64,000 bases of DNA from an uncultured Oligoflexales bacterium. GTDB taxonomy: Bacteria > Bdellovibrionota_B > Oligoflexia > Oligoflexales > JAPPIL01. Positions within the stretch are counted from its first letter, which is position 1. Each line of letters opens with the position of its first letter. The position numbers and the translations under genes are program-made. Location: positions 2,758,001 through 2,822,000 of the forward strand of contig OY282434.1 of NCBI GenBank assembly GCA_958296095.1, in the 5' to 3' direction. The notes under the pieces are model-generated. The model ran no database searches and had not been told where the DNA came from. It worked only from the letters and a program-made list of their open reading frames with translations. Of the stretch, positions 44,807 through 54,600 are shown piece after piece.

Positions 44807-45979
44807 TTAACCTTTTGTTAAATAATTGGCAACTTCTCGGCACATCTCCCGCAAACCGATTGCCTCAACACCGTAACGTGTCGGAAAGCGTTCTCGTCCG
44901 GGATACACGAGGAATGCCCTCTCTGGTTGCACGTCTCGGCAAGCCTGAGTGAATCCTCTGCCACAGCTCGGAGCTTCGCTGCGTTTCACTTCTATTGCCC
45001 ATGGTTTACCCCCACTGCCACGAATAAGCAGGTCGATTTCGGCTCCACCATACGAGCGGTAGTAGTGTGCCTCACAGTGAGGAGAGATAGAGGACAGGAT
45101 ATTGTGCACAACAAAACCCTCCCAGCTAGGGCCAACAACTGGGTGACCGAGAAGTTTTTCCTTGTCAGTTATATCAAGTAGCGTGTGACAAAGACCGCTG
45201 TTCGTCAAATAAATTCGGGGTGACCTCCGAAGGCTCTTCTTTCTGTTTGTGAACCACGGATAAATTTTTTTCACTAGCAAAAGATCCACCAGAAAATCCA
45301 CATACCTACTAAGCGTGGGTTTGCTGACAGACAAACTACTGGCAAGAGTGGCTGGATTTATTTTTTGTCCTTGGTAATGTGCTAACATTATCCACAGGCG
45401 AAGCAAGGTCGCGCGTGGCATAAGTGGGGCGAACTGCGGCATCTCGCGGCTGATATAGCTGGCAATAAAATTTTTGCGCCAATCGTAGCTTATCTTGTCA
45501 GTGCTTGCTAAAAAACTATCAGGGAAACCACCCCTCACCCACAATTTATCGAGTTTTGTTTCCGGAACTTCCAGTGCATTGAAAGGATGCAGCTCCAAAT
45601 GCGCTATGCGTCCCGCCAAACTCTCCGATTGACGCATTAGCTCCATAGAAGCTGATCCCAACAACAAGAAACGCCCCGATCGCAGTCCTCGCTGCCGTCC
45701 ACCATCGATCAGTGCCCGTAACACCTTAAAAAGGTCTGGAGAATGGTAAATCTCATCTATAATTACCAGTCGTTGCTCATGCTCCTGCAAGTATGAGAAC
45801 GCATTCGATAACTTCCTGGAATCAGCAGGTGTCTCCAAGTCTAAGTGCAAAGCATCAAAATCAGTAGCGACTGCACGAGCCAGTGTGGTCTTGCCAACCT
45901 GGCGCGGACCGATTAGGGCAACGGCTGGATAGTGCGATAGGCTGGATTTTATCTTTGATTTCAGTATGCTGTCGATCAT
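44807..45979 (-). CDS. ATPase of the AAA_14/DUF4143 type
   Basis: A 390-residue protein with Walker A (GPRQVGKTT, about 24-32), Walker B (LVIIDEI, about 71-77) and, at the C-terminus, the DUF4143 nuclease-like fold GAEIDLLIRG with AIEVKRS (about 325-350), plus a winged-helix segment (LASSLSVSKPTLSRYVDFL). These proteins are widespread and poorly characterised; many sit in mobile or defence-rich regions. It is convergent with the acyltransferase gene, whose stop lies 5 bases away. Confidence 0.85.
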   Translation of the reverse strand: MIDSILKSKIKSSLSHYPAVALIGPRQVGKTTLARAVATDFDALHLDLETPADSRKLSNAFSYLQEHEQRLVIIDEIYHSPDLFKVLRALIDGGRQRGLRSGRFLLLGSASMELMRQSESLAGRIAHLELHPFNALEVPETKLDKLWVRGGFPDSFLASTDKISYDWRKNFIASYISREMPQFAPLMPRATLLRLWIMLAHYQGQKINPATLASSLSVSKPTLSRYVDFLVDLLLVKKIYPWFTNRKKSLRRSPRIYLTNSGLCHTLLDITDKEKLLGHPVVGPSWEGFVVHNILSSISPHCEAHYYRSYGGAEIDLLIRGSGGKPWAIEVKRSEAPSCGRGFTQACRDVQPERAFLVYPGRERFPTRYGVEAIGLREMCREVANYLTKG

Positions 45980-46336
45980 CTGCTAAAGTGCAACACACGG
46001 TGTTATAATTTCAAGGATAATCTGTAACTGCCCCACGACAAAACAGGTTTTAGAGATAGGTGATGGTGCAGTCACAAGGTGTCTATACCCTCAGTAGGCT
46101 GTTCATTAAGCAATTGTTTTTAGTCGGCAATCCCGACACAGGGGATTAATGCCTCACAGCGCCGCGGAGGGCAAGGTGGAATTAAGACACACGCAGCTGG
46201 CCGCCGATAACCCAGCTGGCATCACCCCTGCAGTTACTCCCGAATGTTGTGGGCAGGGGAAATCTGAGTGGGGCCTTCGTAGTCTGCTAGGATGAGGTTT
46301 TCTTGCAGGCTGCGCCCTGCTACTAGGGTGGCTGAT
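45980..46336. other. Gene-poor stretch without recognisable features
   Basis: No reading frame here has a plausible start, signal or homologue. Base composition changes from AT-rich near 46000 to GC-rich near 46150-46310. A short longer frame feeding into the next gene (from 46292) lacks a ribosome-binding site. Nothing else is seen. Confidence 0.5.
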
Positions 46337-46543
46337 ATGGGTAATCATCAAGGCAATCGACCGCTAACGAAGAAGGAAGAGCGGCACAAGCTATTTAAGC
46401 TCATCGCTGCGATCATCGTGGGCAAGCTCATCGGCTACCTCCTCGCTGAGATCGTCATCGGCAACCTCACCACCTTCTTCGTAATTCTACTTATCGTGGT
46501 AGCCGTGTCGATCGGCATGCTACGTGCCTGCACGGCAGCATAG
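46337..46543 (+). CDS. Small membrane protein, two helices
   Basis: A 68-residue protein from ATG 46337, preceded by AGGGTGG. A polar start (MGNHQGNRPLTKKEERHK) is followed by two hydrophobic helices separated by a short loop (FKLIAAIIVGKLIGYLLAEI and TTFFVILLIVVAVSIGML). The function is unknown. Repeat cluster G begins at its stop codon. Confidence 0.45.
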   Translation: MGNHQGNRPLTKKEERHKLFKLIAAIIVGKLIGYLLAEIVIGNLTTFFVILLIVVAVSIGMLRACTAA

Positions 46544-46544
46544 G

Positions 46545-46897
46545 TGATTTTCTCCGTTATCTTGGCACGGCGCAGCGGAGCTAGCAAGCGAGCGATACAG
46601 AAAGCCGTAGCGCAGCGAACGTTCTCACCGTGCCATTCATGGGGCTCTCGGTGGGCAAGAGGTGGAGGCAACCGCCGAGAGGCAAAGACCTTCCTTAGCA
46701 CAAGTCTCCGTTGTCTTGGCAGGGAGCGGGGAGCTAGCAAGCGGCAAGAAAGCAGGCGAAGCGAGCGTTACAAAGAGCAGCGTAGCGAGCGAAGCGAGCT
46801 AGGAAGCGAGCGTTACAAAAAAGCCTCGTAGACGAGCGATACAAAAAAGCCTCGCGCAGCGATGAGCTAGGAAGCGAGCGTTACAAAGAGCCGCGCA
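46545..46897 (+). repeat. Dispersed repeat cluster G with an internally replaced core
   Basis: The first copy (about 46551-46660) keeps the 5' arm GGCACGGCG and the 3' arm CACCGTGCC plus TCTCGGTGGG, but the inner hairpin has been replaced by a tail unit (GGAGCTAGCAAGCGAGCGAT). A second leader (CTCCGTTGTCTTGGCAGGGA, about 46707) leads straight into tail units. 45-bp units follow up to the Rpn fragment. It shows that modules recombine. Confidence 0.8.
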
Positions 46898-46899
46898 TC

Positions 46900-47250
46900 A
46901 CTCTGGTATTGGAGATAGAGGAGAGAAAACGGCTCTTGGAACTAGCAACTGACTGTTTCTCTAAATTCAATAGCGATTTCAGTTTAGCGGTGCTAAAGGG
47001 CATCGAGGTGGCGGCTATTAGCAAACAGAAGGATAGACTTATGAACAGGCTCAAGATTGGTCGTGAAGGCTGGCTGGAAGAGGGCATCATCAAGGGTGAG
47101 CAGCAGAAATGCAAGGAAATTGCACTGCGTATGCTGGAGAACGGCATGAGTGTTGCGGAAATTTGCCGCATAACGAATCTCAGTCGCAATGCAGTGAATA
47201 AGTTAGGGCGAGAAAACAGCGAGCCTCGCGGAGCGAAGAAGCAGGCCTGA
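46900..47250 (+). pseudogene. Rpn-family C-terminal fragment
   Basis: An open frame of about 113 residues from GTG/TTG near 46909. FSLAVLKGIEVAAISKQK and GREGWLEEGIIKGEQQKCKE resemble the post-nuclease helical region of Rpn-like proteins, and MLENGMSVAEICRITNLSRN is the small helix-turn-helix-like end common in them. The catalytic part is absent and the 5' end begins in repeat sequence. The last residues (EPRGAKKQA) look repeat-derived. Confidence 0.6.
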
Positions 47251-47288
47251 GTTGGCTGATCGTCCTGCTCGCCGATGGAAACCTGCTG

Positions 47289-47475
47289 TCATTAAGTGTT
47301 ATTGATGATGCAGTTTCAATCACTATCTCTGATAACGGCAAGGGCATTGCTCCTGAAAATATGCACAAGGTAGGCAAGTGAGGTGTAAGCATTGGTAAGC
47401 AAGGCGACACAGGTATCGGCCTTGCCATCATGCCGAAGGTGATTCAGGAGCGCGTACCGATTGAGGCTGGGTGAG
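47289..47475 (+). pseudogene. Histidine-kinase ATPase-domain remnant
   Basis: Reads VIDDAVSITISDNGKGIAPE, then NMHKVGK, a TGA stop, then GVSIGKQGDTGIGLAI and a further stop at 47475. DNGKGIAPE is the G1 box and GDTGIGLAI the G2 box of HATPase_c domains. The N box and the kinase core are missing. It is a short relic, not an expressed gene. Confidence 0.7.
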
Positions 47476-47507
47476 AGGTATTTCACCAAACCCATACATA
47501 CTCATAT

Positions 47508-49031
47508 CTATCGCTTTTCCTCAGTGCGAGTAACTGTGCCATCTTTGCTACAAGAATAAAAGCAATGCTTCCCATTCCAATCAAGTTCAGACAAGAAAAT
47601 TTCTACAAACACTTCGCGAAACTTAAAGAAATAATATTTTGACTCATCTTTCTGTTCGTAAATTTTATCTTTGTTATCATTGCGACTGAAGTTAACTGGT
47701 GTAGCTATCCCATTATGCATTAGATTGTTTCTAACTTGGTTAAGCTCTTCTATGCGCTTGCTATTGTGGGTTGGTATGTAACATTCAAAAAATTTAGTCA
47801 ATTTTTTCTTGAATGACCTGCCTAATAGTTTGAATTTCTCATGACTCCCCCATACTTCCAAAGCCTCTATCATACATATCAGCCTAATCTTCCAAGACGA
47901 GGAGTAGGTGTCGGCTATTGTCGCGGCTTCTGCAAGTTTGCTTATATCTTCGGTGAAGCCATCCTCACGTGATTCCTTGAATATTTTCTTAGCCAGATCT
48001 TCAAGTCCATGATTTGCTAATACAGGATAAACTTTGTCTATGTCTTTATCAAAATAGAACTCGCTCCTGTCATTGTGTCGGTGCTCTTCCAAAGATACCT
48101 CTAACGACTTAGCCGTTATGAAACGCATAAGTGGCACAGCATCTCTTAGGATTTTTCTGCTGTCAGAGTGCCATGTATCTGGTGTTTCTTCTTCCAGGGG
48201 TGCAATAAAAATTGAACCAACAGGAGATCTGTTACCGAATGTGTATCGTTCTACTCCGACTGTTCCGAAAGGCGTATTAATTCTATGCCCTGTCTGCATA
48301 TTGCCTAGCAGTTTGGGGATATTTATGCGCAACATTTTAGCTTCGTTCTTTTTATGCGCGGTTAGCACTCCTTTTTCTACATGAAACTCGCAGTAACGCT
48401 CTCCTTCTTTTTTGCCTTTTCTATAACTGCGTATTCTCATCTGCTCTACACTCAGTTCATATTCTCCTGATTTTGATTTACATTTATCCAACCTGAATAT
48501 ATATGGTATGCTAAATATTTCATTTCCTACATGCCTCCACAGCTTTTTGTCTATAATGTCACGATCTTTTCGACAGGGAGGTATGGGGAGTTTAATTATC
48601 ATGATGTCGTTGCGTTCAGCATTTACTATTATGTCTACATCTTTTATAGTAGTTGAATCTTCTGACACTACCGTCGCTTTGAATTTAGCATTAGAAATTA
48701 TTTTGTTTCTTTCTAACCAACATTTTCTCATTTCTATTTTATTTTTCACACTACCAACTGCACCTGTTATATCTGCGATAGCCCTGTCTTCTTCAAATTT
48801 CATGTCATAACCGTGCAAAGTTTCAACGCATGAAGCTATTTTGAAAAACACTTCATACCGACCAAATGTTGTTGCAAGATAAGTAAGTTTCTTTAGCATG
48901 TCCTTGAATTCGCTTGATCCGCGCGGATTGCTTTTCAAAAAATCATAAGCGGCTTTCTTTGCGTTACCCACGTCTTCTGTGATTTGCTGATATCTAGCGT
49001 ATCTCTTATCATAATCTTTGCTATTACTCAC
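47508..49031 (-). CDS. HEPN-domain protein, candidate ApeA-like antiphage RNase
   Basis: A 507-residue protein encoded divergently from the ssp operon. Near the C-terminus (about 430-436) RNNLMHNG gives the RX4-6H motif of HEPN ribonucleases, preceded by a helix ending in IEELNQV. The N-terminal 300 residues are beta-rich (for example IMIIKLPIPPCR, VGVERYTFGNRSP) and may sense a trigger, as in ApeA. The AT-rich composition matches the neighbouring island. The assignment rests on the motif and architecture; the family is not proven. Upstream 49032-49249 is the shared divergent promoter region. Confidence 0.55.
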   Translation of the reverse strand: MSNSKDYDKRYARYQQITEDVGNAKKAAYDFLKSNPRGSSEFKDMLKKLTYLATTFGRYEVFFKIASCVETLHGYDMKFEEDRAIADITGAVGSVKNKIEMRKCWLERNKIISNAKFKATVVSEDSTTIKDVDIIVNAERNDIMIIKLPIPPCRKDRDIIDKKLWRHVGNEIFSIPYIFRLDKCKSKSGEYELSVEQMRIRSYRKGKKEGERYCEFHVEKGVLTAHKKNEAKMLRINIPKLLGNMQTGHRINTPFGTVGVERYTFGNRSPVGSIFIAPLEEETPDTWHSDSRKILRDAVPLMRFITAKSLEVSLEEHRHNDRSEFYFDKDIDKVYPVLANHGLEDLAKKIFKESREDGFTEDISKLAEAATIADTYSSSWKIRLICMIEALEVWGSHEKFKLLGRSFKKKLTKFFECYIPTHNSKRIEELNQVRNNLMHNGIATPVNFSRNDNKDKIYEQKDESKYYFFKFREVFVEIFLSELDWNGKHCFYSCSKDGTVTRTEEKR

Positions 49032-49249
49032 TGAAGCATCCTATCTTTCTATGTAATTGCTAAGCCATGTGTTCTTCGTTCTTCATTCACCACTAATCGA
49101 CATTTCTAGCAAAAACTTTACACTCTCTCATTGGTCTACCACTTCTTACTACTGCGGCAAGAAATACCTGCCAACAAAATAAATCGCGACACTCTAAAGA
49201 TTTTTTGTAAACAAACCGCAAAGAAGATCGACAACACAACAAGTTTGAT

Positions 49250-49552
49250 TTGAAAATGCGGGTAAACATTGAACAAATAGAACATAGTGTTAAGCAGTTA
49301 CCAGCTTTGAAGCAAAGTCAGGAGTTTAGCTTTGCGTTCTTGCGTGCTTTTGGTGAGCCTGAAACGACGATTACCCGATTAAAGCAAGGCGACTACAATC
49401 CTGCTGAGCATGCGGGAGAAGTTTTGTTAAGGAGAAAAAAATTTTTCAAAATAGCAACAGACAGAGAATGTTATGTCATGTTCAACTGGAGTTACCCCCT
49501 GCAAAAGTTACCTACTGAGCGGCAGTTGCACAAGACAAAGATTATGAGATAA
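49250..49552 (+). CDS. Small protein preceding sspA, unknown function
   Basis: A frame of 100 residues (TTG 49250 or ATG 49256, no clear ribosome-binding site). Its stop overlaps the sspA start (TAATG), so it belongs to the operon. The segment QLPALKQSQEFSFAFLRAFG, followed by RLKQGDYNP, resembles the first residues of much larger restriction-type proteins, so it may be a truncated N-terminus. It is not DndE by sequence. No catalytic motif seen. Confidence 0.5.
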   Translation: MKMRVNIEQIEHSVKQLPALKQSQEFSFAFLRAFGEPETTITRLKQGDYNPAEHAGEVLLRRKKFFKIATDRECYVMFNWSYPLQKLPTERQLHKTKIMR

Positions 49553-50703
49553 TGATTGTATATTTAAAAAAAAACGAGAAATTGCACACACCAAAACATA
49601 TTTGTTATTTTGATAACAATGCAACCACTAGGCTATCCCCGTCAGTGACGGAGTATGTTGCCAATAGGTTTGTCGATGAGTTTATCAATGCTTCCGCGCA
49701 GTATCCTGCGGCTGAGCAGCTTCTTGATTGCATAGATAATGATCGCGAGTATCTTGCTCAACTTCTCGAAACGGGTGGTGCAAACATTTTTTTTACTAGT
49801 GGTGCAACTGAATCTATCAACACCATACTAAACCCAGTTTTTTGTTGGGAAAACTCATTGACCACAGTCATCACTTCTCGTCTTGAGCACAGTGCCGTAG
49901 ACAGCTGTTTGATGAGACTGAAAAAACATGACATCAAGGTGTTATTTATTGAACATAACAAAAATGGTTTAGCCGATATCGATCATCTGGAAGAACTGAG
50001 CAAGAAACACCCACGTTCATTGGTAAATATTATCGGTGCTAACAACGAGACTGGAGTTTTACAACATCTTACAGATATTACCAATATCTGTAAGACTAAC
50101 GATTGTTTAGTGCATGTTGATGCCGTGCAGATGTTGGGGCGGATGCCTATTGATCTACCGATGTTAGGTGTAGACTTTGCTAGCTTTTCCGCCCACAAGA
50201 TAGGTGGTTTGAAAGGTGTTGGAATTACCTATGTCCGTGAGCCGAGAATTTTCACCCCGCTTATCCTGGGTGGCGGTCAACAGAACAATATGCGCGGCGG
50301 TACATACAACACAGGCGGAATTCGGGCTTTACGGCTAGCGTTGGCGGATACTCGACAATGGGACATAAAAGAAATAACAGCTTTGCGAGATAATTTTGAA
50401 GTTTCTTTACAGAAATGTTGTCCCCATATCATAGTAAATTGCCAAAATGTTCCCCGTCTTTGCAATACCAGTAATATTTATTTCCCTAATATCAGCGGCC
50501 ATGCCTTATTGATGGAGCTAGCAGCACGCGGCATCTATGTATCTCTTGGCTCAGCTTGTTATGGGGCACAACCTAGTAAAATAATTCAACAACTTGGCCA
50601 TAGTAAAGATTATGCAGAGTCGTGTTTGCGGTTTTCTTTCGCAGATTTCAACACGAAAGAAGAGATGGAATACGCATTGAAAACTATTGCTGAGGTGATT
50701 TGA
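49552..50703 (+). CDS. sspA: Cysteine desulfurase of a DNA phosphorothioation system (SspA/DndA type)
   Basis: PLP enzyme that takes sulfur from cysteine for phosphorothioate DNA modification. It shows the IscS/NifS fold: YFDNNATTRLSP (about 19-30), HSAVDSC, NNETGVLQ, HVDAVQMLG, the PLP Lys in SAHKIGG (Lys 216) and the sulfur-carrying Cys in LGSACYGAQPS (Cys 336). Length 383. It overlaps both neighbours (TAATG upstream; TTGA with sspB). Its place with sspB, sspC and sspD argues for a dedicated rather than a housekeeping IscS role. Confidence 0.9.
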   Translation: MIVYLKKNEKLHTPKHICYFDNNATTRLSPSVTEYVANRFVDEFINASAQYPAAEQLLDCIDNDREYLAQLLETGGANIFFTSGATESINTILNPVFCWENSLTTVITSRLEHSAVDSCLMRLKKHDIKVLFIEHNKNGLADIDHLEELSKKHPRSLVNIIGANNETGVLQHLTDITNICKTNDCLVHVDAVQMLGRMPIDLPMLGVDFASFSAHKIGGLKGVGITYVREPRIFTPLILGGGQQNNMRGGTYNTGGIRALRLALADTRQWDIKEITALRDNFEVSLQKCCPHIIVNCQNVPRLCNTSNIYFPNISGHALLMELAARGIYVSLGSACYGAQPSKIIQQLGHSKDYAESCLRFSFADFNTKEEMEYALKTIAEVI

Positions 50704-51605
50704 TTTTGAAATTTGGGGGTCATGAAACATTTCCGTTACGAGATAATTGGTTATTTAAGGGCATACAATTGCTCAAAACACACGGAGATGTATTTGCTGA
50801 TCGCGACAACGCTATTGTGCTTCTAGGCGTTGGCACAAATATGGTTAAATCAATTCGCCATTGGTTGTTAGCGACGGAATGCGCGAAAATAAAGAATCAA
50901 CAACTACTACCCAACACAATTGGACAATTGATTGATAAATACGATCCATACTATGATTGCCTTGGCTCAGTTTGGTTGTTGCACTACCATCTTGCTTGCA
51001 ACGAAGAATACGCCACGACCTGGTTTTGGTTTTTTAATAAATTTGCTGTAAGTGAATTTAGTGCAGAATCAGTAGCGCATTACTTAGAAAGATACTGTCA
51101 AGTAATCGGGAAAAAAGTTAGCTCTGCAACTTTACAAAAAGACATAAATGTGTTGCTACGGATGTATAGTGAATCCGATTTTTACAGAAATAAAACCCCT
51201 GAAGACATCAATATATGTCCATTATCTAGACTATCTTTGCTTAAAAAACAAGACAACGACAACTACAAGATTATTGCCCCCGACGCAGATAGTTTGCCTA
51301 GTGAGATATTTGCATATGCCCTAATCAGATTTTGGCAGGATAATTTTAAAGAAATATCTCAGTTTTCTTTTGATGAGCTACTTAATCGCGATGCATCTCC
51401 AACAAAAATATTTTGTCTGAATGTAGATAGCACAATAGAAATTTTAGACAAGATTGTTGAGAGATACAGTGGTAGCATAACTTACCGGCATGCAGGTGGT
51501 ATTTTTGTTATCGAAATGGGCCGAGGGCTAAAGCCAGAAAATTTTCTACGTCGGTATTACAATGGAGAAAATGGTGGCGGATATTCAGGTAAATATAAAA
51601 GATAA
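50700..51605 (+). CDS. sspB: DUF4007 protein, SspB-type component of phosphorothioation
   Basis: A 301-residue DUF4007 protein. The start FGGHETFPLRDNWLFKG, followed by LGVGTNMVKSIRHWL, is diagnostic for this family, which in the Ssp system is the SspB nickase. TTG 50700 overlaps the sspA stop; a second TTG (50706) gives the more usual MKFGGHE start. A middle region with FYRNKTPEDINICPLSRLSL and a C-terminal part with YSGSITYRHAGGIFVIEM follow. The C-terminal coding part overlaps sspC by about 40 bases. Confidence 0.88.
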   Translation: MILKFGGHETFPLRDNWLFKGIQLLKTHGDVFADRDNAIVLLGVGTNMVKSIRHWLLATECAKIKNQQLLPNTIGQLIDKYDPYYDCLGSVWLLHYHLACNEEYATTWFWFFNKFAVSEFSAESVAHYLERYCQVIGKKVSSATLQKDINVLLRMYSESDFYRNKTPEDINICPLSRLSLLKKQDNDNYKIIAPDADSLPSEIFAYALIRFWQDNFKEISQFSFDELLNRDASPTKIFCLNVDSTIEILDKIVERYSGSITYRHAGGIFVIEMGRGLKPENFLRRYYNGENGGGYSGKYKR

Positions 51606-54600
51606 TTTTGCTCGATCTACAAATATAAAGCTTGATTTTTATCAAGAAAAGGAGCTGAAAGATGTTATCTTGTCTGATAAATTTCAGGATAGATATGTAG
51701 AAGTTGCCAGGCCTTTGGTTGATAAATATTCCAATCAGCGTGTGCATGTTATAGCAGGCACTCCGGGCACAGGTAAGTCTACCTTCGCGTTGTTCCTGGC
51801 CAGAAGTATAACAAAAAACAACAGACGATCTGTAAGCACGGTTATCAAAAATCAACGGGTGGAAGTCTCAGAAAGATTCCGTCAGTGTTGGTCGAAAATT
51901 CACAAAACCTCGTATCTTCCTGTTTTTCTTAATGGAGATGAAGGTGAGATAGAAGATGCTTTTTACTCGGCACTTAGCGATGTTTTTGCCCGACATGGTT
52001 GGCAAAAACAATTTGATCAACTAGCTAGTTGTTGCTCAGCAAGGGCATTAAACATTATATCTAGGTGGCAAAGAGATTATCCCCACAAACACAAAGAACT
52101 ACGTAATATAATCGATGAAAAAACCGGTAACTACAAGAGATATATCAACGCATTACGTAAGAATAGACTGTTTGCGCAAAAGATTTTTTCGGAGATATAC
52201 GGCCAGATAACCGGTGGCGCTCACGTCAGCTCCTATCGGTATGGGAACATTGTCAATCTATACCGTGACGCAACAAAATATTTGCGATGCCACAGCGAGT
52301 ATGCTGGGATTTTTATTATTTATGATGAGTTTGGTAAATTTCTTGAGCGTGGGATAAGGCAATCCAAAAATTTTGATTTGCAATTCTTACAGGACATGGC
52401 AGAATTGTGCAACAAGGGCGAGGAACAACATACACACCTGCTACTGATCAGTCACCTACCTTTATCACAGTATACATATCAACTTTCGCCATGCATGCAA
52501 CAAGAGTGGCAAAAAATTGAGGGACGATTCCAGCAACTGTCATTCAACCGTGGAGGTGCATCAAACTACAATATTGTTGCCTCAGTATTCAGCTCTGATA
52601 ATTGCCTGCACAAAAAATTTGTTGGGTTTGTAGATTGTTGGCAAAAACAAAACCAAATCACAAATAATTTGCTTGCATTGTGTGCGTGTAAGCGTAAGAC
52701 GCTGAGTATATGCTACCCTTTACACCCTTTGGTGATTGGTCTCTTACCGTTGTTGAGTGAAAAAGTTGCTCAGAATGAACGCACCATGTTTTCTTTTCTT
52801 ACTCGCAACGAAGAATTTTCATTGCCTCGTTATCTGGTAGAAACAAAATTAGAAAAAAACAAACTTCAGTTTATGCCGCTAGCTAATTTTTATAACTACT
52901 TTGCACCATTAATAGGCTCTAACAATCAAGAGGGCCGGCAAGCAAAAATTAAAGTAATCGTAGATGATCTTCTCAACAATCTTGAGCCCAACAATCTATG
53001 CGCTAAAGATATTGTTATTCTGCTCAGTTTAGTTGAGATAATCAACAATCGCACCATAATTAATGTAAATAAACAGTCAATTTTTAGCCTGCTGCTTGGT
53101 TTACACCGTCAAGAAAAAATAGCAAAAGAACTTAGCTATCTACAAAAACTCAAGATGATCACTTTCAATAAACTAAAGCAGGAATTTAATTTATTTGATG
53201 GCTCTCCAATTAACCTCTCTGAAGAAATAGCGAGTATCAGACAAACAAAGCTGACAACGGCAGACTATTGTTGTATCCTAAAGAAAAATTTTCCACTGTC
53301 GTTTCTTACCCCCAAGAAATACAATTTTAACCACGGCATCACCAGGTTTTTTCGTGAACAGTTGCTGTCCATTGAGGATCTCGAATCTGACAGATTCAAA
53401 ATAAACTACGCACAGGAAGATGGTAAGATATTTTACACAGTTCCCTTTACTGAGTCGGAGGTCTGTCACATTAAGCACCTTCTCCGTCAAATACATCTAC
53501 CGTCTGCTTTATTTATCACAACTAACGAACCCGTCAACATAACCGATAATTTGCTAGAATTACAAGCAATAGAACAAATATATTCACGCAAAGACTTAAT
53601 ATCTACAGGCACAACTGCCAAAAAAGAACTCGATCATCATCGTCACATCGCTCAGGGATTAATCAAAAAATCTCTGGAGAAAATTCGCTCAAATTTGCAC
53701 ATGGATGCTTCTATTTTTTATCTCGGTGATTGTTTGGATAACAACGTAAAAAGCTTATCTTATTTAGCAAGTTTTGCCAGCGAAATTTGCACTCGCGAGT
53801 ACACTAAGTATCCGTTGTTTAACAATGAGATGCTTAATAGACATCGCGCTAGCACACCAGTCATTCAGGGGCGTAGCCGTTTTATAGGATCTTTTACAAA
53901 CTATTTTGACCAACCAAGAAGATTGCATGTTGACAAGTTTTTTATCGAAGGTGGCGGGCCTGATTTTGCAATATTCAAAGCTCTTTTCCGAGCGAATACT
54001 TTTGTGGATAAATCAGATGATTTACTAAAGCTAAAAAGAAGCAGTGCGCTGTTTCCATTATTTACCGATTTCTGTGATTTGCTGAAAGAATCTGAGCAAA
54101 CATCTGTTTCCCTGAATGACTTAATATCTCGGTGGCAAAAACCACCATTCGGAGTGCGAGTATCGCTGATTCCACTGTATGTTAGTGTGTTCGTTAGGCT
54201 TACTCCATCGCCAGTTAGTTTTTACTACAATGGTATATATGTTGCGAGAATTGATGCAGATCTGTTTGAAGGTTTGATAAGACAGCCCAAAAAATACTCT
54301 ATACGTATGGTTGTGGTTGACGCGGAAAAACGTGTATATCTGCAGAGATTACGGGAAAAATTTTCGGCCTGTCTCCCTATGTCAATGCGTCTTGACCAGC
54401 CTCTACTTAGTTTTGCAAATGTCGCGGCACTTGTGTCACAATTTCATTCAATTATTCCCAACTATACTCGTAGACACGAGCTATTGACACCACGCATGAA
54501 AAAACTTGTCAATGCACTTGACAGCCTTTGTCAGCCTGAGATTTTTTTTCTTACTGATCTTCCTAAAATTTATCAGCAGAAAATATTTTCTGAATTGAGA

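Noticed and set aside
49250..49552. DndE identity for the small ORF before sspA
   Set aside because: It has neither the ribbon-helix-like start nor the family motifs of DndE, and the locus is of Ssp rather than Dnd type.
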